Assembly: GCA_003252385.1 (NCBI GenBank)
Contig: QKEH01000058.1
Location: forward strand, 1-55,845
Length of the DNA: 55,845 nt
Direction of reading: 5' to 3'
Source of the DNA: Bacteroidota bacterium
GTDB lineage: Bacteria > Bacteroidota > Bacteroidia > Bacteroidales > UBA10428
Below, in pieces: positions 45,004 through 54,789 of the stretch. The number at the start of each line of letters is the position of its first letter. Within the stretch, counting starts at the first letter, position 1. The translations under genes and the position numbers were made by a program. The notes beneath the pieces were generated by a model. It was not told where the DNA came from. It ran no database searches and saw only the letters and a list, made by a program, of their open reading frames with translations.

Positions 45004-46314
45004 TTACAAATCGAGCAACTGTTGTTCCACCCCGCGGGAGCCTGACAACAGTCTGTAGGGTGCTTCAATCAGTTCCTTCACCTTAACCAGAAAACTTACT
45101 GAGTCGCGCCCGTCAATCACACGGTGATCGTAAGACAAGGCCACGTACATCACAGGCCGAATTTCTACCTTTCCCTTAACAGCTACCGGACGTTCCACAA
45201 TATTGTGCATACCCAGTATGCCTGACTGTGGAGGATTAATTATTGGGGTGGAAAGCATGGAACCAAATACCCCGCCGTTGGTGATGGTAAACGTGCCACC
45301 GCTCATTTCTTCAATGCTTAATCGAAAAGCACGTGCGCGGCTGGCCAATTCGGCAATCTCTTTTTCAATTTGAGCCACTCCTTTCGACTCCACGTTGCGC
45401 AACACCGGCACCATCAGCCCTTTATCGGTTTGCACCGCAATAGCAATGTCGGCATACTGGTGCGAAATAATGGCATCCCCGTCGATCAAGGAGTTCACCC
45501 TCGGAAATTGCTGCAGGGCAATAGCCACCGCTTTGCTAAACAGCGACATGTAACCCAGTTTCACCCCGTGTTTTTCGCTAAAAGCTTTTTGATACTGCTG
45601 ACGCAAATGGATGGCTGCGCTCATATCAATTTCGTTGAAAGTGGTCAGCATGGCGGTTTCGTTCTTTACTGCCACCAAACGGGTGCTCAGTTTTTTTCTT
45701 AGTTGCGAGATGGGTTCGCTCCGGGTTTCGCGGGAAAATGCGTTTTGGGGTTTTTCGGCTACAGCCGCATTGTCCGGGTTATCGAGTACGCGTTTCACCT
45801 CGTGGGAGGTCAGTTTTTTAAGTCCCCGAATAATGGCATCCACATCCACCCCTTGCTCTTCCATAAGTTTTTTAGCCAAAGGTGTTACTTTTACCTCCTT
45901 ATTTTCCGGTGAAATAGGGGATTCCGTTCTATCCTTCTCTTCTGTATGGTCCTTTTGCTGACGAGCCACCTCCGGAGCAGCCTGGTTATTCATGGCCGGT
46001 TTCTTAGAAGATGTAACCGCTGTCTCGGCTGTGGTCAGGTTCTCCCTGATCCTGTCACTTTCCTCTACAACCACCGATGTATCAATGGTACAGGCCACAG
46101 TACCCACTTGTACTGTTTCGCCTTGTGCTACCAGAATTTTAATCCGGCCGGCCTTCTCGGCAATGAGCGGAAGGGTGGCCTTATCCGATTCAACTTCAGC
46201 TATTTCCTGGTTCTTGCCAACCAATGCCCCATCGGCTACCAGCCAATTGGCCAGTACCACTTCGGTGATGGATTCGCCGGGACTGGGTATGCTAATTTCT
46301 ACAATCATAGCCAT
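45004..46314 (-). CDS. sucB: 2-oxoglutarate dehydrogenase E2, dihydrolipoyllysine succinyltransferase
   Basis: 436 residues. A lipoyl domain (about 3-78) has Lys45 in [10 protein letters not shown]; a Pro/Glu/Lys-rich linker follows; the peripheral-subunit-binding domain ([19 protein letters not shown]) is near 143; the catalytic domain (about 205-436) has the active-site [10 protein letters not shown]. It transfers succinyl groups to CoA in the TCA cycle. Start at 46314 ([15 protein letters not shown]) or two codons later at 46308. Three bases separate it from the upstream sucA stop. The E3 gene is not in view. Confidence 0.95.
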   Translation of the reverse strand: MAMIVEISIPSPGESITEVVLANWLVADGALVGKNQEIAEVESDKATLPLIAEKAGRIKILVAQGETVQVGTVACTIDTSVVVEESDRIRENLTTAETAVTSSKKPAMNNQAAPEVARQQKDHTEEKDRTESPISPENKEVKVTPLAKKLMEEQGVDVDAIIRGLKKLTSHEVKRVLDNPDNAAVAEKPQNAFSRETRSEPISQLRKKLSTRLVAVKNETAMLTTFNEIDMSAAIHLRQQYQKAFSEKHGVKLGYMSLFSKAVAIALQQFPRVNSLIDGDAIISHQYADIAIAVQTDKGLMVPVLRNVESKGVAQIEKEIAELASRARAFRLSIEEMSGGTFTITNGGVFGSMLSTPIINPPQSGILGMHNIVERPVAVKGKVEIRPVMYVALSYDHRVIDGRDSVSFLVKVKELIEAPYRLLSGSRGVEQQLLDL

Positions 46315-46317
46315 AGC

Positions 46318-49131
46318 TTATTTCTCTACAAAATACTTGAATTGTTTTAACACCTGTTCCCGGGCACTGCCATCTTTGCAGGCCAATCCACAGTACTTAC
46401 GCTGCAACTCGCAAACGCACTCGCGAAACACTTTACCAATAATTTCTTCCTGCTGCATCTGATGGATTTTGGCCAGACCGGTGGCAGGACTGCCGCTGGA
46501 AGTACGGGCAATGGGATAGATCTCGTGTGGATCGAACCCGTTTTTCACCTGCTTCCAGGCACCCATATTGGAGGGTTCCTCCTGAACCCACAAATTGAGC
46601 ATCGAATTGCGGTACTTCCGGAGTATGGCATCCACCCGTTCTTTCGGGAACGGATGAAGTTGTTCTATACGAATCAGGGCAATATCGCGGGCATTGTATT
46701 GTTGTTTCCTGGCCAGTAAATCGTAATAAATTTTTCCGGAACAAAACACCACGCGACGTACCTCATCCACATCCACCTGTGTATCGTCAATGACCGACTG
46801 AAAACGTCCATCGGCCAAATCTTCGAGGCTGGATACACACTGCGGGTGGCGCAACAAACTTTTGGGGGTGAATACTACCAGGGGCACCCGGATATTGCGA
46901 AACATTTGCTGGCGCAACAAGTGGTATAAATTTGCCGGTGTGGAAGGAACCGTTATTTGCATGTTGTTTTTGGCGGCCAGCGATAAAAACCGCTCAATAC
47001 GGGCACTGGAATGTTCAGGCCCCTGCCCTTCGAAACCATGCGGTAAAAAGAGCACGAGTCCATTCATAACTCCCCATTTCTCCTCTGCCGACGATATGTA
47101 CTGGTCAATGATTACCTGGGCAACGTTATGAAAATCGCCGAACTGAGCCTCCCAGATGGTTAGTGCCCGGGGCATGGCCAGGGCATAACCATATTCGAAA
47201 CCTAACACCCCATACTCATTCAGCGGAGAATTATATACGTGAAAGGGTGCCTGATGCTCTTTCAGATATTTGATCGGGGTGTAAGTTTTGTCGGTCTTCT
47301 CAATAATATGTGATGCATGCCGGTGAGCAAAGGTACCCCGTACACTGTCCTGCCCGCTCAGGCGGACCGGAAAGTCTTCGTATACCAACGTGGCATAGGC
47401 CAGAAGTTCGCCCATGGCCCAGTCGAGTCGGTTGTCTTGCAGCATTTGCCGGCGGTCGGCCACCAGCTTGTAGGTTTTATTGATAAATTTTTCGTCCGAA
47501 GGAAGGGAACAAATCTTTTCGCCCAGTTCCAACAACAACTGCTTATCCACTCCATTGGGAAAATGCTTCTCGAAGTCGTCGGGCTCGGCAAATTTAAAGT
47601 CCTTCCAATCGCTATGTAAAAAACGCTGAATTTTCACCTTACCCAAAGTTCGGGAGATGTCCAGTTTTTGATCGAGAAATTCATCAAACTCGTGTTCAAT
47701 TTTTTGAATATCCTCCAGGGTGTAAACGCCTTCTTCCAAAAGCCGTTTGGCATAAATCTCGCGTGGGTTGGGATGCGCCGCTATGGCTTTGTACAGGGTG
47801 GGCTGAGTATAGCGGGGCTCATCGCCTTCGTTATGTCCGTATTTCCGGTACGAAAGAATATCGATGAATACATCGGTATAGAAGCGCTGCCGGTATTCCA
47901 TGGCCAGTTGCACGGTATGCACCAGTGCCTCCACATCGTCGCCATTAACATGGAAGATGGGACATTTGGTCACTTTCCCGATATCCGTGCAATAGGTACT
48001 GCTGCGGGCATCGAGATAGTTGGTGGTAAAACCTACCTGATTGTTGATCACAATATGTATGGTTCCTCCGGTACGGTAACCATTGAGATCCATCATTTGG
48101 ATTACTTCGTACACCACCCCCTGGCCGGCAATAGCAGCATCGCCATGAATGAGGATAGGTGCCAGTTTGGTAAAATCGCCTTTGTACTTCTTCTCAATCT
48201 GCCCACGTGCAATTCCCTGAATAACGGGCGAAACCGCCTCCAAATGTGAGGGGTTGGGAGCCATATTCAAATCGATAATGGCACCGCTCTCCAACTCGTA
48301 ACGGTTCCCGTAGCCCAGGTGATACTTCACATCGCCCAGGGCAATATCATCATCGTAGGCTTCGGCAATAAATTCCTGAAAGATATTCTCGTAGGGCTTC
48401 TTCAGAATATTCGCCAAAACATTGAGCCTGCCCCGGTGCGCCATGCCAATGGCAAACTCGGAGATTCCCAGTTTCGAACCAGTTTCAATAATATAATGAA
48501 GCGCCGGTATAAGGTTTTCGGTGCCTTCCAGCGAAAAGCGCTTCTGCCCTACAAACTTGCGATGAATAAATTGTTCAAAACCCACGGCTCGATTTAACAG
48601 ACCGAACATCTTTTTCTTCTCCTCCACTGTATACCGGGACTGGTTCCTCGTTTTTTCGATTCGATCCTGAATCCATTGTATTTTTTCGGGAGACCGGATG
48701 AACAGGTATTCGGAACCAATGGACTTACAGTAGGTTTCTTCAAGAAAGGCCACAATGTCCTTCAGGGTTGACGGTCCCAGGCCAATGTCGGTTCCTGCCT
48801 GAAATACGGTAGGTAAATCGGTACGGGTTAAACCGTAATTTTCAATTTCAAGGGTAGGGGTATAAGAGCGCCGCTGACGCACCGGATTGGTTTTGGTAAA
48901 CAAGTGTCCGCGCCGGCGATACCCATTAATCAGGTTAATCACCTTAAATTCCTTATCGACATGCACGTGGTGTTGAGTACCGGTTTCGGGAAAATTGGCA
49001 CGAGCAAATTCAAAGCCTTTAAAAAACATCCGCCACGAGGTGTCCACCCGGTTCGGATCCTGCAAGTACTGTTGATACAACTTTTCAATAGCTTCTACAT
49101 CACCATTTCCAAGAAAGGAGAGTTCATCCAT
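46318..49131 (-). CDS. sucA: 2-oxoglutarate dehydrogenase E1 component
   Basis: 937 residues from the ATG at 49131 (MDELSFLGNGDVEAIEKLYQ), the normal family opening. The frame continues upstream to 49260, but those 43 codons have no family similarity and run into the pntAA upstream region. Visible motifs are FAIGMAHRGRLNVLANIL, the thiamine-diphosphate site IHGDAAIAGQGVVYEV ... NNQVGFTT, and LFLPHGFEGQGPEHSSARIERFL. Decarboxylates 2-oxoglutarate and transfers succinyl to the SucB lipoyl arm. Operon order sucA-sucB. Confidence 0.96.
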   Translation of the reverse strand: MDELSFLGNGDVEAIEKLYQQYLQDPNRVDTSWRMFFKGFEFARANFPETGTQHHVHVDKEFKVINLINGYRRRGHLFTKTNPVRQRRSYTPTLEIENYGLTRTDLPTVFQAGTDIGLGPSTLKDIVAFLEETYCKSIGSEYLFIRSPEKIQWIQDRIEKTRNQSRYTVEEKKKMFGLLNRAVGFEQFIHRKFVGQKRFSLEGTENLIPALHYIIETGSKLGISEFAIGMAHRGRLNVLANILKKPYENIFQEFIAEAYDDDIALGDVKYHLGYGNRYELESGAIIDLNMAPNPSHLEAVSPVIQGIARGQIEKKYKGDFTKLAPILIHGDAAIAGQGVVYEVIQMMDLNGYRTGGTIHIVINNQVGFTTNYLDARSSTYCTDIGKVTKCPIFHVNGDDVEALVHTVQLAMEYRQRFYTDVFIDILSYRKYGHNEGDEPRYTQPTLYKAIAAHPNPREIYAKRLLEEGVYTLEDIQKIEHEFDEFLDQKLDISRTLGKVKIQRFLHSDWKDFKFAEPDDFEKHFPNGVDKQLLLELGEKICSLPSDEKFINKTYKLVADRRQMLQDNRLDWAMGELLAYATLVYEDFPVRLSGQDSVRGTFAHRHASHIIEKTDKTYTPIKYLKEHQAPFHVYNSPLNEYGVLGFEYGYALAMPRALTIWEAQFGDFHNVAQVIIDQYISSAEEKWGVMNGLVLFLPHGFEGQGPEHSSARIERFLSLAAKNNMQITVPSTPANLYHLLRQQMFRNIRVPLVVFTPKSLLRHPQCVSSLEDLADGRFQSVIDDTQVDVDEVRRVVFCSGKIYYDLLARKQQYNARDIALIRIEQLHPFPKERVDAILRKYRNSMLNLWVQEEPSNMGAWKQVKNGFDPHEIYPIARTSSGSPATGLAKIHQMQQEEIIGKVFRECVCELQRKYCGLACKDGSAREQVLKQFKYFVEK

Positions 49132-49324
49132 ACAACTAGTGTAAACGGTTCGATTCTTTAAAATTAATAAACTTTTAAAAGCATCCGCCAAAACGGCGCT
49201 TAATGTCCTCCTATCAACAGGTAAATTGGAAAATAGTTGCATGTTTGTTATTATAGTCATTTTTACTATTTGTATTTCGAAGCGAATACATATCTTTAAA
49301 CGCTTTTTAAAACTAATAGGACCT
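49132..49324. promoter_or_regulatory. divergent promoter region sucAB / pnt
   Basis: 193 bases between two divergent metabolic operons. On the plus strand, TTTG at 49269-49272 and TATCTTTA at 49291-49298 form a near-consensus promoter with an 18-base spacer (one short of the usual range) for pntAA. No clear minus-strand counterpart was found. Confidence 0.35.
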
Positions 49325-50449
49325 ATGATAATTGGAGTACTTCGTGAGCCCGATTACGAACACCGGGTTGTTATTACCCCCGATACTGTTCAAGCACTTG
49401 TTAAGCTTAAAACACAGGTGTTTGTAGAAACCGATGCGGGAATTGCCGCTACTATTTCCAACGATCACTATACCCAGGCAGGAGCCCGGCTAGGCACCCG
49501 CGACGAGGTGCTAACCCAGTCGGATGTATGCCTTAAAATTCATCCGCTTACGGAAGCCGAACTTGAAAAACTGAAGGACAACCAGGTGGTACTGGCTGCC
49601 ATGAACCCTTTCTTCAACCAGGAGCTGGTGAAAAAACTGACCGAAAAGAAGCTCACCTGTTTCAGCATGGAAATGGTTCCCCGTATATCGCGAGCCCAGT
49701 CCATGGATATCCTGTCGTCGCAGGCTACTGTTGCCGGATACAAAGCCGTACTGGATGCAGCCATGCACCTGCCCAAATTCTTTCCCATGTTTATGTCGGC
49801 GGCAGGCACAATCAAACCCGCCAAAGTACTCATACTGGGAGCTGGTGTTGCCGGACTGCAGGCCATTGCCATTGCCCGCAAACTGGGAGCTGTGGTGGAG
49901 GTGTTCGATGTACGCTCGGCCGTAAAAGAAGAGGTAATGAGCCTGGGAGGTAAATTTGTGGAAGTGGCGGGTGCAACCGAAGACGCTTCAGCCGGTGGCT
50001 ATGCTGTTGAACAAACCGAAGAGTTCAAGAAAAAACAGGCAGACCTGATTGACCAACATGCCCGTGCAGCCGATGTGGTGATCTGTACGGCTCAGATACC
50101 CGGACGTAAAGCCCCTCTGCTGATTCGGAAGGAAACGGTTGCCGGCATGAAACACGGCTCGGTGTTAATCGACCTAGCCGCCTCCACGGGAGGAAACTGC
50201 GAACTTACCCAGAATGGCAAAACCGTGGTTGAGCATGGTGTACAACTGATTGGAAAGTCGGATTATCCTTCGGATATGGCTTTCGATGCCAGCTCGATGT
50301 ACGGTAAAAACATGCTGAACTTTCTGAAGCTCCTCATAGATGAAAACGGCAACCTGATTCTGAATTTCGAGGATGAAATTATTAAAGGAACCTGCCTGAC
50401 CCATGCCGGAGAAATTGTTAATGAACGTGTTAAAAACGCTTTGAACTAG
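49325..50449 (+). CDS. pntAA: NAD(P) transhydrogenase alpha subunit, NAD-binding part (PntAA)
   Basis: 374 residues, domain I of the proton-translocating transhydrogenase as a separate polypeptide, as in Rhodospirillum. It starts MIIGVLREPDYEHRVVITPD, like alanine dehydrogenase relatives. The NAD site is LILGAGVAGLQAIAIARKLGA, and IDLAASTGGNCELT is conserved in the family. The frame extends to 49226 but the ATG at 49325 matches the family start. Hydride is passed from NADH here to NADP in PntB. The next gene follows after 6 bases. Confidence 0.95.
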   Translation: MIIGVLREPDYEHRVVITPDTVQALVKLKTQVFVETDAGIAATISNDHYTQAGARLGTRDEVLTQSDVCLKIHPLTEAELEKLKDNQVVLAAMNPFFNQELVKKLTEKKLTCFSMEMVPRISRAQSMDILSSQATVAGYKAVLDAAMHLPKFFPMFMSAAGTIKPAKVLILGAGVAGLQAIAIARKLGAVVEVFDVRSAVKEEVMSLGGKFVEVAGATEDASAGGYAVEQTEEFKKKQADLIDQHARAADVVICTAQIPGRKAPLLIRKETVAGMKHGSVLIDLAASTGGNCELTQNGKTVVEHGVQLIGKSDYPSDMAFDASSMYGKNMLNFLKLLIDENGNLILNFEDEIIKGTCLTHAGEIVNERVKNALN

Positions 50450-50455
50450 ATTACT

Positions 50456-50770
50456 ATGGAACAACTGCTGCTTTATTTTAACGAATACAAGGAAGCCCTG
50501 TTTATCATTGTGCTTTCCATCTTTTTAGGTATTGAGGTGATCTCGCATGTTCCCTCGGTTTTACACACCCCGCTGATGTCGGGAGCCAATGCCATTAGTG
50601 GTGTCATCATCATTGGAGGAATCATTCTGCTGGGACATGCGGACATTTCGCGCCTCTCGCTGGAGATGATCCTGGGCATACTGGCTGTTCTTTTTGGCAC
50701 CCTCAATGTGGCAGGAGGTTTTGTGGTTACCGACCGCATGCTGGATATGTTCAAAAAGAAACGAAAATAA
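50456..50770 (+). CDS. pntAB: NAD(P) transhydrogenase alpha subunit, membrane part (PntAB)
   Basis: 104 residues with three hydrophobic segments: ALFIIVLSIFLGIEVISHVP, AISGVIIIGGIILLG and ILAVLFGTLNVAGGFVV. The pattern IEVISHVPSVLHTPLMSGANAISG is characteristic of the transhydrogenase membrane domain IIa. It lies between pntAA and pntB, with 6 and 57 bases between the genes. Confidence 0.94.
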   Translation: MEQLLLYFNEYKEALFIIVLSIFLGIEVISHVPSVLHTPLMSGANAISGVIIIGGIILLGHADISRLSLEMILGILAVLFGTLNVAGGFVVTDRMLDMFKKKRK

Positions 50771-50827
50771 TCCACCCGTCATTTCACATCCACTTATCAA
50801 GTATTGACTTTAACCAGAAAGAATATC

Positions 50828-52243
50828 ATGTCAGAATATACCTTGGAAACCGGACAAACCATTTTGGAACTTAGCTACCTCGTAGCTGCCATTCTATTTG
50901 TTATCGGACTAAAACGCCTCAGCCACCCCGAAACCGCCAAGCGCGGAAACCTGTACGCAGGTGTCGGTATGCTGTTGGCTATGATTACCACCCTCGTCCT
51001 GCATAAGAACGTGCACGGCCAGAGCATTCCGCTGTCCAATGCCATTTTAATTATACTGGTAATTGCCATTGGAACCGTAATTGGTTCGGTAATAGCCCGT
51101 CGGGTAAAGATGACCGCCATGCCTCAATTGGTATCCTTTTACAATGCCACGGGAGGAGCGGCATCGGGTTTGGTGGCTCTTATGGAATTTGGCAATCCGG
51201 ACAATAGCTCGGCTCTGGTAACCCTGCTGGGGCTGATTATTGGCAATGTGGCCTTCAGTGGCAGTATGGTAGCCTATGGCAAGCTCGATGGCTGGATCAA
51301 AGACTGGCGTTCGCCCCTGATGAAATACATCAACCTGGCAATGCTGGCATTGGTGGCAGGCATCACTGTATACCTGCTAGTGGTTCCGGAACCCGTTTTC
51401 GGTGCTATGGCCATTCTCTACCTGTTGTTCACCATCTCGCTGGTGTACGGGGTATTCTTTGTAATGCCCATTGGAGGCGCCGATATGCCTGTAGTAATTT
51501 CGCTATTGAATTCCTTCACCGGTATTGCAGCAGCCATGGCTGGTTTTATTTACAACAACCAGGCGATGATTCTGGGTGGTATCTTTGTGGGTGCTGCCGG
51601 AACCATTCTCACCATTTTGATGTGCCGAGCCATGAACCGTTCTCTCCTTAACGTGATTATTGGTGCCTTTGGAGGAGGTGGTGCAGCCGCCGCTGTCAAT
51701 CAGGAGATTGGGATTATTAAGGAAATTTCGCTGAGCGATGCCTCGGTACTGTTGAATTATACTTCCAAGGTAGTTATTGTACCCGGTTATGGGTTGGCTG
51801 CTGCACAGGCACAACACACTTGCAGCGAGCTCGATAAGTTGCTCACCGAGCGGGGCGTGGAAGTTAAGTATGCCATACACCCGGTGGCCGGACGTATGCC
51901 GGGACATATGAATGTACTCCTGGCAGAAGCCGATGTACCCTATGAGAAACTGGTGGAAATGGATGACATCAACCCGGAATTGCCCAACACCGATGTGGTG
52001 ATCGTAATTGGTGCCAACGATGTGGTGAACCCGGCTGCGCACGACGATCCTTCGAGCCCCATCTACGGCATGCCCATTATCAATGCACACGAGGCTAAAA
52101 ATATTATTGTGATGAAACGGGGAATGGGTAAAGGCTATGCGGCTATCGAAAATTACCTGTTCTACAACGATAAAACACGCATGCTGTTTGGCAACGCCAA
52201 AGAAACCCTGCAGAAGCTGGTGGCTGAAATTAAGAATTTGTAG
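50828..52243 (+). CDS. pntB: NAD(P) transhydrogenase beta subunit
   Basis: 471 residues. The N-terminal membrane domain IIb has about nine helices (ELSYLVAAILFVIGLKRLSHP, VSFYNATGGAASGLVALME). The C-terminal NADP-binding domain III begins at about 300, with VIVPGYGLAAAQAQHTCSEL, HPVAGRMPGHMNVLLAEADVPY, VIVIGANDVVNPAA and KRGMGKGYA. The upstream TTG at 50804 is less likely than the ATG at 50828 (MSEYTLETG). It completes the proton pump that makes NADPH. A strong bidirectional terminator follows. Confidence 0.96.
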   Translation: MSEYTLETGQTILELSYLVAAILFVIGLKRLSHPETAKRGNLYAGVGMLLAMITTLVLHKNVHGQSIPLSNAILIILVIAIGTVIGSVIARRVKMTAMPQLVSFYNATGGAASGLVALMEFGNPDNSSALVTLLGLIIGNVAFSGSMVAYGKLDGWIKDWRSPLMKYINLAMLALVAGITVYLLVVPEPVFGAMAILYLLFTISLVYGVFFVMPIGGADMPVVISLLNSFTGIAAAMAGFIYNNQAMILGGIFVGAAGTILTILMCRAMNRSLLNVIIGAFGGGGAAAAVNQEIGIIKEISLSDASVLLNYTSKVVIVPGYGLAAAQAQHTCSELDKLLTERGVEVKYAIHPVAGRMPGHMNVLLAEADVPYEKLVEMDDINPELPNTDVVIVIGANDVVNPAAHDDPSSPIYGMPIINAHEAKNIIVMKRGMGKGYAAIENYLFYNDKTRMLFGNAKETLQKLVAEIKNL

Positions 52244-52259
52244 ACCATCACTCAGTTAG

Positions 52260-52318
52260 TAAAAAAACGATCCCACAAGCAGGTTTCCTGAGGAAATTAG
52301 CTTGTGGGATCGTTCATT
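52260..52318. terminator. strong bidirectional terminator between pntB and the glycan cluster
   Basis: A perfect 15-bp stem: AACGATCCCACAAGC (52266-52280) and GCTTGTGGGATCGTT (52300-52314). The loop contains a smaller TTTCC/GGAAA hairpin. Seven A residues on the left give a T-tract for the minus strand; CATTTTG on the right is weaker. It serves both convergent operons. Confidence 0.93.
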
Positions 52319-52335
52319 TTGTTATGAATCCGTTC

Positions 52336-52694
52336 TTACCTTTCGGAGTTAGCAACCATCCTTTTATATGCCTCCTCATGCGAAGCTATAAAAGCCTCAA
52401 ATGAATATTTACGGGTAAGGATTTCGTAAGCCTCCTCCCCCATCTGAATGGCTTTCTGCTTGTTCTGAATCAGTTCTGAAATTTTATTGGCTACGGCCCG
52501 ATAATTTTTCACCGGAATAATAAAACCACTGCGATCATGCGCAATGACTTCCTGATTGCCAGTATCCGTGGTTATTATGGGCTTCTTATATTTCATAGCC
52601 TCCAAAATAACATAGGGCAGTCCTTCCCATAATGAGGTACTAACAAATACATCTATAATGCCAAATATTTTGTAAATATCCTGGACATAATCCG
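52336..52694 (-). CDS. C-terminal part of a frameshifted GT4 glycosyltransferase
   Basis: In this frame, coding continues from near 52694 (DYVQDIYKIFGIIDVFVSTS, then LWEGLPYVILEAMKYKKPII) to the stop at 52336. The E-x7-E motif of GT4 enzymes is EGLPYVILE, and GNQEVIAHDRSGFIIP follows. The first internal ATG (52605) is not a real start, because the conserved sequence begins before it. It is the second half of the gene that begins at 53488, displaced by a frameshift near 52695. Confidence 0.85.
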
Positions 52695-53488
52695 GTAAGT
52701 ATCACGTTTTTTTCTAAACCCAGTGCAAAAATCAGTTTGAGTAACTCATTTCTTAATTCGCCGTCACCAGTAATGAGAAAAATAGTTTCCGGGTGTGATT
52801 TCAGCACTTCGCTGGCGGCAAAAATAAATGTTTCCCAGTCCTTTTGCGGGGCTAATCTGCCTACAGATCCAACAATGAATTTACCTTCCGGTATATCATA
52901 AGTGCTCCGTATATCTTTAATCTCAGATGTATGGATATATTCGTTAAAATCGATAGCGTTGTTGATATTAAGAATCTGCCTTTCAGAAATAATCTTATTT
53001 TTAATAATTTCCTTTCTCTCGCCTTCAGAAACCACAATGTAGGAGGTTATCTTAGCCAGTATTTTTTCCAATCCAATATATACGTTCCGTTTAACACCTG
53101 ACAATCCTTGAAAATAGAAGCAATGAGGGGTGTATAAAACATGTTTACAGCCCACCATAAAAGCAGCAATCCTAAACAAACCACCTGCTTTTGAGCTGTG
53201 AGGATGAATAATATCGAACTTTCCTTCCTTGAAGATTGCTATCAACTTGGCGGTATTGTAAAAATCACTTACAATATGGATTTCTTTTCGGATGGAATGA
53301 TATATTAGATTGACGCCTGCATTCCTTATTTTTTCAATATCGGCGCAGGCATCTTCGTCTCTATTGCTGGATAAAATAACCGTTATATCAAAAAGCTCTT
53401 TATCGATATGATCCACCAAATAGGCAAGATGCTTCAGTGCCCCTCCACCCACAGCCTCCAGTCCGTATAAGATTTTAATCCTTTTCAA
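52640..53488 (-). CDS. N-terminal part of a frameshifted GT4 glycosyltransferase
   Basis: 282 codons that read as a GT4 enzyme: KRIKILYGLEAVGGGALKHL, FDIIHPHSSKAGGLFRI, TPHCFYFQGL, then the C-terminal domain with GSVGRLAPQKDWETFI and FLITGDGELRNELL. Coding sense fails at about ILTG near 52700 and the frame ends LCPGYLQNIWHYRCIC. The missing GT4 segment continues in the next frame, so the intact gene would cover 52336-53488 with about 380 residues. Its ATG overlaps the stop of the upstream glycosyltransferase, so the two are translationally coupled. The sequence is visibly AT-rich, as in many glycan clusters. Confidence 0.88.
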   Translation of the reverse strand: MKRIKILYGLEAVGGGALKHLAYLVDHIDKELFDITVILSSNRDEDACADIEKIRNAGVNLIYHSIRKEIHIVSDFYNTAKLIAIFKEGKFDIIHPHSSKAGGLFRIAAFMVGCKHVLYTPHCFYFQGLSGVKRNVYIGLEKILAKITSYIVVSEGERKEIIKNKIISERQILNINNAIDFNEYIHTSEIKDIRSTYDIPEGKFIVGSVGRLAPQKDWETFIFAASEVLKSHPETIFLITGDGELRNELLKLIFALGLEKNVILTGLCPGYLQNIWHYRCIC

Positions 53489-54753
53489 GATAAAATGTTT
53501 GTTTCTGATTGAGTTACATCCCTGACCATGGTATCTGCCGCCAAGAATGGTTGTGAACAGTATTTGTCAAAGATCTCCAGTAGTGTTTTTGTACTTGATC
53601 GAATGTCCAACTTGTCCTCAGCTAATCTTTTAGCGTTACCAATTATCAGTTGTCGCAGAGAATGGTCGGTTATAAGCACTTTAATAGCATTCGCAATGCC
53701 CAGCTCATTCCGTTCGTCCACCAGTATTCCGGTTATCCTATCTTTTATAACTTCAGGTATAGCCGAAACCGGGGTAGCAATAACCGGAACTTCACTCAAC
53801 ATGGCTTCAACAATAACGTTGGGCAGTCCATCCCTGTCCCCATTGGTGCAAACGACAGATGGCATTACAAATACATCAGCTTGCGCAAAATACGCACGTA
53901 GTTCTTGCTGGGGTACGAAGGGTATGATATCAATAGCATGAAGAAGGTCCCTGGCGTTAATGTACTTTTCCAAGGTCGATTTAAGTGGCCCTTCACCGAT
54001 AATGGTGCAATGAACTTTCATTCCCTGCAATAATAGTGCTTCAACAGCCTTAATTACATATATCAACCCCTTTTTTTCAACTAACCTGGCAACGGAAACT
54101 AGATGTACCTCACCACCCGTATTGCTTCGGGAATCTATCGGAGGCCATTTTTCCAGACGAATTCCATGGTAGACCCGAAATAGTTTGTTTTTATAGGCTC
54201 CGTGGGTAAGTTCATTTAAGTAATTCTTGTTGTAATCGGTGCAGGTCACTAAAAATTTCAAGGTTGGTAGATGTTGGAGGATCTTCAACTGGTTGGTATA
54301 AATATCCTGGGCATGAACCGTACAGCTATAATCCACCTTTAACATGCTCGATAAATACCGGGCAATATCCACAGATATAAAGGCAAAATGGGCGTGAATG
54401 TGATTACATTGTAATTTCCTTTGCGCAAAATACAGACTGATCCCATAATATCGAAAGGTATTCAGGAAATGCGTAAAAGAAAACAGATTGGTTAGTGGAA
54501 TACGGAAAAAGGAAATCGGAGAACGAAGAAATGGAATAATGGGAAGGTAAAAATACAGGCCGGGCAGGTAATGAATAACGGCCTTTAGTTGATTTATCTC
54601 CGGCAGGTTCTTAATAAATCTTTTTTGTCTCTTTAATACACATAACTCAATATCCATCCCATTATTCTCGAACTGCAGGATTTCATTGAGGATAAAATAT
54701 TCCGTGGGAGAAGGGAATTTTTCTACAACATATGCGATCTTTAATTTTTGCAT
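53485..54753 (-). CDS. glycosyltransferase, GT4 family (colanic-acid WcaL/K-like)
   Basis: 422 residues. KIAYVVEKFPSPTEYFILNEI is typical of GT4 enzymes related to WcaL of exopolysaccharide synthesis. HIHAHFAFISVDIARYLSSM and FTVHAQDIY-type text (CTVHAQDIYTNQL) lie mid-protein. The donor domain has VSVARLVEKKGLIYVI, IGEGPLKSTLEKYI and DGLPNVIVEAMLSEVPVIAT with the catalytic Glu pair. The stop overlaps the next gene's ATG. Start at 54753. Sugar and polymer unknown. Confidence 0.92.
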   Translation of the reverse strand: MQKLKIAYVVEKFPSPTEYFILNEILQFENNGMDIELCVLKRQKRFIKNLPEINQLKAVIHYLPGLYFYLPIIPFLRSPISFFRIPLTNLFSFTHFLNTFRYYGISLYFAQRKLQCNHIHAHFAFISVDIARYLSSMLKVDYSCTVHAQDIYTNQLKILQHLPTLKFLVTCTDYNKNYLNELTHGAYKNKLFRVYHGIRLEKWPPIDSRSNTGGEVHLVSVARLVEKKGLIYVIKAVEALLLQGMKVHCTIIGEGPLKSTLEKYINARDLLHAIDIIPFVPQQELRAYFAQADVFVMPSVVCTNGDRDGLPNVIVEAMLSEVPVIATPVSAIPEVIKDRITGILVDERNELGIANAIKVLITDHSLRQLIIGNAKRLAEDKLDIRSSTKTLLEIFDKYCSQPFLAADTMVRDVTQSETNILS

Positions 54754-54789
54754 TCAAAAGGCTATTTCACAACATGTCGAAAGTACATT

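Noticed and set aside
49132-49260. 43-residue N-terminal extension of SucA
   Set aside because: No resemblance to E1 proteins; the ATG at 49131 starts the normal family sequence.
49226-49324. 33-residue N-terminal extension of PntAA
   Set aside because: Hydrophobic text with no match to the family; it overlaps the divergent promoter region.
52336-52605. Separate 89-residue gene starting at MEAMKYKKP
   Set aside because: Conserved GT4 sequence continues upstream of that Met in the same frame; it is the tail of the frameshifted enzyme.
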